From: Anaeramoeba flamelloides
Taxonomy: Eukaryota; Metamonada; Anaeramoebidae
Reading direction: 5' to 3'
NCBI GenBank assembly: GCA_027625915.1
Contig: JANTQA010000060.1
Coordinates: 4,526,001 to 4,590,000, forward strand
Length of the DNA stretch: 64,000 bases
Part shown: positions 56,526-64,000 of the stretch, piece after piece
Layout: each line of letters starts with the position of its first letter
Position numbering within the stretch: the first letter of the stretch is position 1
Position numbers and translations under genes: made by a program
Notes under the pieces: model-generated
Databases searched by the model: none
What the model saw: only the letters and a program-made list of their open reading frames with translations
Told to the model about the DNA's origin: nothing

Positions 56526-59500
56526 TTAATTATCATTCAAAATTTTTGTAACACTTTTTTTAATATAGTCTATTGCCTTGTCAACATCCTTCTTTGTGGT
56601 TGATCTACCAACAGAAATCCTTAAAGTGTTCGTTGCTAATTCCATTGGGACATGAGAATCCAAAAGTACTTGAGATGCTCTTTTAGAATTTAATAATGAT
56701 TGAAAAATATTAAAATATAAATAAAGTATTAAATTAGATAAAAATAAAAATACTCATTAGGAATTTAAATTGATATTTAAATGATTGTTTCTAATAAATG
56801 TGAAATTTTTAGGTAAACTAGAATATTTTTTTACAAAAAAGATCATTTGATTACAAATGATTGTTTTCGTTATTAATGAAATAATGATTTTTAAATCATC
56901 AAATAACTTATTTGTTGGTTTTTTTGTTTTACAATTTATTTATTTTTTATTATTGCAAGGTCTATTGTCATTAAGTAAAAATGTGTTTTTCCCATGTCAT
57001 TGAAAGTGTGAAAATTATTGTAGAAAAGCCTATTGATTTCTATTGGGATTTTCTGGATCTTCAATTGGAGATCAAAATTAACATTATTTTTTTTTTTCAA
57101 TTGTAGAATAAGAATTTTGGTTTTATCAATTTTTAAGAAAATACATGGATTGGTTAGATTTATTTCATACATATATCAACTTTTATTTTATGGTGTGTGT
57201 TGTTAACTTATTTCTTAATTATTCTTTTAAAGGTCAATTATAAAAAATAATTGAGATTTGAAAATTTTTTTGTGAGCCTTTGACAGAATAAAAGTTTAGA
57301 ATCGATGTTAAGGATTGATCGGTGAACCAAATAAATAAAATAATACAATAATCATTTAATATAATCATTAATTTAATTTATTTCTTTTTTTAAGTCTTTA
57401 TTAAAATTTCTAAATAACAATTTAGGAATTCGGAAAGTGCCGTAGAGTGCCTAGCTTTTCCAGAATTCAAAATAATAAAGAAAAATCTTTGATTTTACTC
57501 AATTCTTTTAAATTCTGGAAAAGCTAACGACGTTTTTTTTTAATTTGAGAAATAAATCGAAAATTAAATAAATTTTCGATTTATTTCTGGAACTAAAAAA
57601 AACCTAACGGCAAATAAGAGGGATTAACAACCCCTCCATTAAAAAATAAAAAAAAAAAAAATTTTTTCTTTTTTTTTAAGGATCTGTTTTTTGATCAAAC
57701 ACAAATTTTTCTTTTTAAAAAATATTGTTGAATTATCTCTAAAGTTATCAACTATTAGATCGTAATTCGTCAACTATTTTATTATGGTATTTTTTCATTT
57801 ATCACGATTTTTGGACATTTATCATGATTTTTAGATAATCGTCGAGATTTTTATCTGATTATCGAGATTTTATAGAATATTGCGATTTGTTATATTACAG
57901 TCAAATATAAAACCCGGAAATTTCTGAAACCCGGTAATTCCATTTTTCTGATCAATTGTAAATATTAGTAAAATGGAATTACCGGGTTTCAGAAATTTCC
58001 TGGTTTGAGATTTGACAGTTATCGCAATTTGTATCGATTATCACAATTTTATACTATATATTGATTTTAAAACTTAATGGCGATTTTTTAAAGTTTATCG
58101 TGAATTGAAATAGATATCGTCAAACCCTCTAATATATCCTTTAGCACCTCGGATTGAACTAAATTTTGTAAGGTTAATAATAAAAGATTTAAAATGATAT
58201 TGATTGGTTCATAAATTTATTTTTTATTTTTTATACTTTTTACCTTTTCCAAATTTCCTTTCTTAGGTTGCTTGGGCTCTATGTTCCTTCTCTTTTTGTT
58301 TTTTTAGGTGTTTGGGAAAGGTAAAAAGTATAAAAAATCATTATAAGAATTGGTTGACCTGATCATGACTAACCCAACCAAACTTGTTCATGATCAGATC
58401 TTCGACGAGGACTTATGCAACTGAACTGAATCCAACGAATGCGATCTGAAACCAACCAAAGTGAACCGAATTGAACTTTCCCTACTATCTGTCAAGTCGT
58501 TACTTGGACTGGGTTTTTGCTGTCGAGTCGGTATCTTGTACTGGGATTTTGCGAAAACAAGATTTGGGAAACTTACAAAAAAAAAAAAATAAAATAATAA
58601 AAAAAAAAATAACACAAAAAAAAAAAAAATAAAAAAAAAAAGCAAAGCAACTGAAAAGAAAATTTCGAAAACCAAATCTTATTCTTAAAAACCAGAGCTT
58701 TTTAGATTCAACCCATCTATAAAGTTCTAAATCAAAATTTAATAAACAGCCTTTTTCATTTGATCTATAGTTGTTCAAATATTTAGAACTCTTTATTAAA
58801 ACAACCTATGGTGGCGATCCAAAAAAAACAAAAGGAAACAACCACCAGCCCATTCAACACTTGGGGCACAAAAAAAAACTTTTCACTGAAGTTTTTTCTT
58901 TTTTCTATTATTTTTTGACTCTTTCATTTCTTGCTTTTCTTTCTCTTTTTCTTGTCTTTTTTCCGAAATAATTTATTCTTTTCATTTTTTAAAGAAAAGA
59001 TATCCTTTGAGCTGTAATCCTGCTTACATTACAGTTAGGATAAAAAAACCCTCAATACAATTTTAGAGTTTCAGGCAAATAGGAGGTAATTTTGTTGAAT
59101 CACCTCTGCTCAACAATAAAAAAAATAAATTTATTTTTTTATTTATCTTTAATCCATATTGTAATTATAAGAAAAAGTTAAAATAGTTCAAAGATAAATA
59201 AAGTATGTTAATTTTTTTTTTTTAATATTTCTAAAAAAAAATAATAATATATTTTGAAATATTTTTTTAAAGTTTTTTATTTTTTTAAATTATTTAAATT
59301 TGAAATTTTATTACAATTATATTATAATTTAAAACTCAATATATTGATTTATTATTAATAAGCATTAAATAATTTTGTTAATTTTATGATAAATAGTATA
59401 AATTAAAAAAATCTATTATTGAGAAAATTTCAATTTTTTTTTTAGATAAAATTTTAATTAATATCGAATTAAGAGAAAAATGAAATCTTTTATTTGTTAT

Positions 59501-62328
59501 GTTAACACTAAAAGTTTAATAATTTGAGAAAAAAAGCTAAACAAAATTTTTAATTGAAAAATTAATAGAACCTGAAAATGAAAAAGTAAGATCAATTATT
59601 AAAAGAAAAAAAAAATAATTAAAGATAAAATGGGGGATTTGAAACAATAACAGTTCTTTTAATACTACCTTTTGGTTGGGGGTTTTCTTTGATTGATCTA
59701 TCATTAAAAATTTGTTCAAAAAATTGAAAATTTTGAGATCTCCAAAACTACTCTAACTATTTCAATAAGCAAGGGGGTTTAAATTGTTTTTGTTGGTTTG
59801 ATTGAAAATAATATAAATGAATTATTCTTTAAAGTTAATTGGTTTCTTCTTATAATAATTGATCTTACTTTTTCATTTTCAGGTTCTCTTAATGTTTCAA
59901 TTAAAAATTGTGTTTCACTTTTTTTCCCTAACAGTAATATGAATAATTTTCTAAAACATAAATCCAAGCGATTCAAAATAATTTTTAAAATTTTGTTAAA
60001 TAATCTTTTAATAGTTCGGAATTATATTAATATAAATTTCTTTGCTAGATAAAGTAATCAGCTCTTTTTAAAATAAAAAATTGTTATTTGCCAATCGTTT
60101 ATCAATTCTTAATAATAATTCAATTTGTTTGTTTGTTTGTATAACCTGACATTACATTAATGAAATATATAAAAGTTTCTAATCTCCAATTTTAGAGGAT
60201 ATTTTTTATGAGAGGGAAAATTGGTGGATATTTTTTTCTTTTTTATAAAAAAAGTTTTCCGAAGAAGACGTTTTAATCCTGACAAAACTTCGGTATATAA
60301 TGAAATATCTATATGTCTGTATTTATTGTTTAAAAAATCATTTAGATCCTTTTCATATTGTAGGTTTTTTATTGAAATTGTTTACGAATTGTTTGATCCA
60401 AAAAAAGTGTAATTTTTTTTTTTTCGTTTTTTTGGAAACATTTTGATGAATATATTTTGAAATAAATACAATAGGTTTTGATTTACTAAGTATTAATATT
60501 TCTCGTCATTTTATATTATCACTTTACGGATAGCTCCACGAACAAAGATGATCACTTTATGAAAAGTAAAAAAAAAAAATCATTGCTTTTTCAAAATAGC
60601 TTATATCCCTTTATTGTCCAGAGATCGAACATGCGATTTTGAAAATTATTAAATGTTCAAATTCTATTCTGGGTGTGTGTAAAATTTTGGAAATCACCAA
60701 TGTTCAATCGCTGGGCAATTAAGCAATATGGTATGATCAATATTTATCATATAAAATAAATTGACTTTATTTTTCACATTTTTTTTCTCATTAGTTTGTA
60801 TGTGTGTTTAATTTTGCTCGATTTTTTGTTAAATTTCTGATTTTTTTAAAATATATGAACTTAATTTTATCATATATTAAACATTTTTTTGAAATGGTTT
60901 TGATTGATTTATCATATAAATTTCAGGTGAAAAAGGTATTTAACAATAATGTCACATTGAAGGAACAGGGTTTTTTTTTATGTGAGGGATTTAAATTTGT
61001 CTTCTAGTCTAGTCCCAATTTTGAATGGTTGCACATATTTTAGCAAATTGTGTGAAAAATGCAAAGGTATTTATAAAAAGCACCTATTATAATCGTTCTA
61101 AAAAATTTAAAAAGTATTCAAAAATTAATTTAATAAATTACCTCTGTTCGACATCGTCAGAATGGCAGGCTGCGGCAGTACTTGCAAACAGGTTTGGTGC
61201 ATGTTTTAAAACTAATTTCGCGTTTAGCAATTTCCCTACCAGAGCAATACTTGCAGTATTTGGTAATCTTGGTGTATTTGGATCTTTTTTGTTTACAACA
61301 ACACCAACGCCTATTGATCCCATTATTTCTGTCAGTCTGTTCTCCAAATAATCACGCATATTTTTCATATCTTTATTATACTTTGAGATATTTTTGGTTA
61401 CCAATTCGCATGCTTTACCAAAGCCTACAATCATATTCGTGTTTTCTGTGCCTGCTCGTTTGTTCCTTTCTTGTCCTCCTCCATAAAAAATTGGGATAAT
61501 TTCTTCAGGGTTCTTAAAAAATAAAGCACCGATCCTGGGACCATAAAATTTGTGTCCTACAACCGTCAGAGAATCCACCCCAAGATCTGCAACGTTTACT
61601 GGGATTTTGCCAATTGCCTGTGCTGCGTCTGTGTGGAAATGGATTTTGGAATGGTTACGGTTATAATTTTGGATCACTTTGGATAATGCAGAAATAGGCT
61701 GAATGACGCCTGTTTCATTATTCGCCAGCATTACCGTCACTAGTTTTGTATTCTCACGAATATTGGATTCAAGATCTTGTGGTGAGACAAAACCGTATTT
61801 GTTGACGGGTAGCTCCGTTAAGTCAATCAAGCCCATTTCTGAATAGTTAATTAAAGGCAATTTGACAGATGGGTGATCAATTTTTGAAGTGATGATATGG
61901 ATTTTCTTACCAAGGGAACGATATTTCATGAGTACCGAATGTATTACAGTGCTATTAGATTCGGTTCCTGAGGAAGTAAAGATGATATTGTTGGTTTGTG
62001 TATTGATCCTTTTCAAAAAAAAAAAAAAAAAACAACAAGATGATTATAATGTACTCAATGAGAAGAAACAATTTAAAGAAGAATTTAGAATTGTGTGTCC
62101 TTTGAATTTGAACAACTTAATGCCATTCTATTAAAATCTCAAAAGAAAAAGAAGTTTTTACATTTTGGCAACGTTTGAACGTGCTTGAAGTATTTTCATC
62201 TTTTCAAAGAGTGAATAAGATGATCCTGGATTTCTCCAGAATTTAAAAGAAGAGACAATAGCTTCTTTGACTTCATCTGCAAGGGGTGTTGTTGCGTTAT
62301 AGTCAAGATAAATTGAATTATTGTACAT
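56526..62328 (-). CDS. SCLY: Selenocysteine lyase / cysteine desulfurase (SCLY-like), three exons
   Basis: Minus-strand exons 62328-62162, 62008-61142 and 56679-56526 join in frame to 395 residues. The protein starts MYNNSIYLDYNATTPLADEV and shows the class V aminotransferase blocks IIFTSSGTESN, VMLANNETGVIQP, FHTDAAQAIGK, VVGHKFYGPRIGALF (PLP-binding Lys209), GGGQERNKRAGTENT and RISVGRSTTKKDVD. The catalytic-loop motif AACHSD (Cys337) is that of selenocysteine lyase rather than the SSACTS-type loop of mitochondrial IscS/Nfs1. PLP-dependent lyases of this family remove selenium (or sulfur) from selenocysteine (or cysteine), giving alanine. Length matches the family, and there is no targeting peptide, so it is probably cytosolic. 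Selenocysteine specificity is inferred from the motif only. The 4.46-kb second intron (56680-61140) holds several transposons. Confidence 0.9.
57420..57625. repeat. Fold-back repeat family F9 in lyase intron
   Basis: Contains two hairpins: CTTTTCCAGAATTC facing AAATTCTGGAAAAGC, and a longer AATAAATCGAAAAT...ATTTTCGATTTATT one. The blocks TAGGAATTC...GTAGAGTGCCTAG and AAAAAAAACCTAACGGC match 4185-4340 in a different order. Confidence 0.6.
57898..58019. mobile_element. 122-bp palindromic MITE with TTA duplication (PIF/Harbinger-like)
   Basis: Arms of about 50 bp (containing GGAAATTTCTGAAACCCGG) are almost perfectly inverted. Both ends are CAGTCAAAT/ATTTGACAG and TTA flanks each (57895-57897, 58020-58022). 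A 3-bp TTA target is typical of PIF/Harbinger elements. The 20-bp centre has no content. Confidence 0.75.
58227..59126 (+). mobile_element. ~900-bp polyadenylated retroposon (family F8), copy 2, in lyase intron
   Basis: Near-identical, inverted copy of 26170-27068. It starts with the hairpin CTTTTTACCTTTTCC facing GGGAAAGGTAAAAAG, passes through a less A/T-rich middle (about 58340-58560) and a long A-rich tract (58577-58640), and ends GCTCAACAATAAAAAAAA. Direct repeats AAATTTATTTTTTAT (58214-58228) and the same plus one T (59127-59142) flank it. No long ORF is present in the tail-sense strand. Confidence 0.8.
59127..59518. other. Intron spacer, no feature
   Basis: Very A/T-rich DNA of the lyase intron. 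Nothing is recognised. Confidence 0.45.
59519..59934. mobile_element. ~416-bp MITE, family F1, in lyase intron (inverted)
   Basis: Inverted arms (AAATTTTTAATTG..., AGAACCTGAAAATGAAAAAG at left; CTTTTTCATTTTCAGGTTCT, ...AGGG-AAAAAAAGTGAAAC end at right). The right end is followed by TA (59935-59936). The interior is the reverse complement of 24254-24651 (AATACTACCTTTTGG, CAAAACTACTCTAAC). No coding sequence is seen. Confidence 0.75.
60614..60718. mobile_element. 105-bp palindromic MITE with TTA duplication
   Basis: TTGTCCAGAGATCGAACATG at left faces TGTTCAATCGCTGGGCAA at right, with arms of about 35 bp and several mismatches. TTA lies on both sides (60611-60613, 60719-60721). It is probably PIF/Harbinger-like, unrelated in sequence to 57898-58019. 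Confidence 0.65.
60722..61140. other. End of lyase intron, no feature
   Basis: A/T-rich intron DNA up to the 5' splice site of exon 2. The chance plus-strand ORF at 60804-61007 has no motif. Confidence 0.45.
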
Positions 62329-62639
62329 TTTTGCTTTTTGATCTAAAGGTAAAAATAGAGTAAAAAAAGAAGAAAAAATGAAAAAATTTCATTCAAAAAG
62401 CTATTATTATTTTTTTGTTCTTAAATTACCCAAGGAATCGAAACGTTAGCCCAATATTAAAGAACTTTTATCTATTTCGAGGATTTTGATATGTACTTTT
62501 TTGTGTCCTCTAATCACTCAGTTTCCTTTTTATTTTTGTTATGATAGGTGTTTTTCGTATTTGTTCAACATTATTGGTTGATAAAAAAGAAATACTTTTA
62601 ATCTAGATGCTTTTTTATTAGGTTCACTAACCCAAAAAC
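62329..62639. other. Upstream flank of lyase gene
   Basis: Putative promoter side of the minus-strand lyase. No recognisable core element. Confidence 0.4.
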
Positions 62640-62920
62640 AGGAAAAAATAATTATCTTGTGTTAGATGGAACGACATCATATTTTGGTTCTTTGATGATT
62701 GATCTTGGAATTCGTATGAATTGTATTAGTGGTTTAAAATGGTTAATTTTGAATATTTTTTTTTGTCCGAAATTCAAATTGAAGAGTCAAAGGCGACTAG
62801 GTTGGTAGATATTTTAGATTTTAATTTTGATTTCTGGGTTATTGAAGAAAAGTTTGATTTACTTTTTTGTCAATTAACTAAATGAAAAAATAAATTTTTT
62901 TTTATCGTGTTTTATTCAAA
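62640..62920. mobile_element. Half copy of family F6 (TTAA fold-back family)
   Basis: One arm only: CTTGTGTTAGATGGAACG, TTTTGGTTCTTTGATGATTG, CCGAAATTCAAATTGAAGAG and GTCAATTAACTAAATGAAAAAA match the left half of 47876-48427 and 30300-30855. The other arm is absent. Confidence 0.6.
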
Positions 62921-64000
62921 ATTTTTGAATAGAAAGTGTGACAGTAAGTTGATAAAATTGATACAATTTATATTGGAAATGGTAGAAAGGAAAAAGGTGG
63001 TAAAATATAATAATAATTAAATAAAAAAAATACAAGTAAAAATGTTAATCATAATAATAATAACCAACTTTATTAATAAAAAGATACTATTGATTCAATG
63101 TCTTTTGTGAATAATTTTTATTTTTTGTAGATCTTCATTGATTTTTATTTTAGGTACCTTCAATTAAAATCATTTTTTTATGATAAATTATCTTTTCATG
63201 TATTATATTTTGTTTTCTCTCTATTTTTTCTTTTCTCTCACTTCTCTCTTCTATATATAGATATATATATATATATATATATATAACCTCTTATTAGGTC
63301 AAATTGGCTTAGTTTTATTGTAGAATTGGAACATATAATACAAGTTTAATACTTTTTTCTTCTAAAAATAAATATTTCAGTTTTGAGATCGGTATTATTT
63401 TTTCTCATTTTATAAATTTTTTTGTGTTTTTTGATAGTTGGTTTTTTTTTTTCTTTCTTTCTTCTTTTTTATTTAAGAAGCCAATTTAAAAAAAATGTCC
63501 TTTGAAACTCCAAATTAACATACTAAAAAGTGAGATTTATAATTCATTTAATAATTCATAACTTAACATTTTAAAAATATTATTGTCAACAATATTAATT
63601 TTCGAAAGAAATAGAGAACTTTTGTTAGAGATCTTTTTATAAAAGTGACCTAAAATTTTTTTAATTTTGTTTTTTTTTTTTGAAATTTATATTTTTTCAT
63701 GTATTTCTTTTATGAATCTCAACTCTGATCCAAAATTTATTATTTCCCTTATTTCAAAATAATTTTAGTTTTGGTTGATTCTTAAAAAAAAGTAACTTTT
63801 TCATTTTTGGCCGAAAATTTTAGTGAAATGCAGTTTATATCAAAAAAAATATTTTTCAAACTTGATTCTGAATAATAATTTCCTTTTTGTTGGTTATCCA
63901 GTGTTACCAAAACCTTCTTATTATTTTCATTGATTAAAGACTTGAAAATTTTTATTTTTGATCAGATTAAATATCGATTTAAAGACTTTTTTAAAAGAGA
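62921..64000. other. Right-edge spacer with AT microsatellite
   Basis: Contains (AT)n at 63252-63285 and T-rich tracts. No gene or paired repeat was recognised. Confidence 0.5.

Noticed and set aside
60615-60720. tRNA-like TTCGATC / TTCAAAT loops
   Set aside because: The flanking stems do not pair as a T-arm. The bases are explained by the inverted arms of a MITE.
61025-61499. Plus-strand ORFs over the lyase gene
   Set aside because: They are antisense to the well-conserved SCLY exon.

Overview
The window is very A+T-rich eukaryotic DNA. It has GT-AG introns, the standard stop codons TAA and TAG, long homopolymer tracts and many short interspersed repeats. The gene set (a small lysine-rich B-box zinc-finger protein, a Lys/Glu-repeat Hsp110, a BET-type bromodomain/NET protein, a PLBD-type hydrolase) fits a free-living amoeboid or flagellate protist. 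An Anaeramoeba-like metamonad is my best guess, but it is inference only. I saw no rRNA gene, convincing tRNA gene, CRISPR array or bacterial-style operon.

Host genes, left to right: a protein disulfide isomerase (+, exons between 2595 and 7203, 5' end missing); a small acidic unknown protein (+, 13511-13819); a phospholipase B-like Ntn-hydrolase (-, five exons, 29570 to 21971); an Hsp110/Grp170-class chaperone (+, two exons, 33874-38501); a basic unknown protein (-, 42487-43434); a B-box protein (+, 46859-47248); a BET-like chromatin protein (+, 49896-52913); and a selenocysteine lyase/cysteine desulfurase (-, three exons, 62328 to 56526). At the left edge a minus-strand reading frame with a Psq/CENP-B-like helix-turn-helix runs off the window, directly inside a transposon terminal repeat.

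The spliced reading frames of PLBD (553 aa), Hsp110 (1024 aa), the lyase (395 aa) and the partial PDI (350 aa) all close in frame, so their exon boundaries can be used. Their longest introns (1.5 to 4.5 kb) are where many of the mobile elements lie. The uninterrupted genes (BET, B-box, the 42.5 kb and 13.5 kb ORFs) sit between repeat-filled spacers.

Most of the remaining DNA is a dense collection of short non-autonomous transposons. Reading them against each other gives at least a dozen families. They include TA-flanked Tc1/mariner-like elements (one family linked to the transposase fragment at the left edge), TTAA-flanked elements, a 9-bp-duplication Mutator-like element, TTA-flanked PIF/Harbinger-like palindromes, and a ~900-bp polyadenylated retroposon in two nearly identical inverted copies with 15- to 20-bp target duplications. 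PDI and PLBD point to secretory/lysosomal functions, Hsp110 to cytosolic protein folding, the BET protein to chromatin, and the lyase to sulfur/selenium metabolism. The genes show no shared pathway and look like an ordinary eukaryotic neighbourhood.
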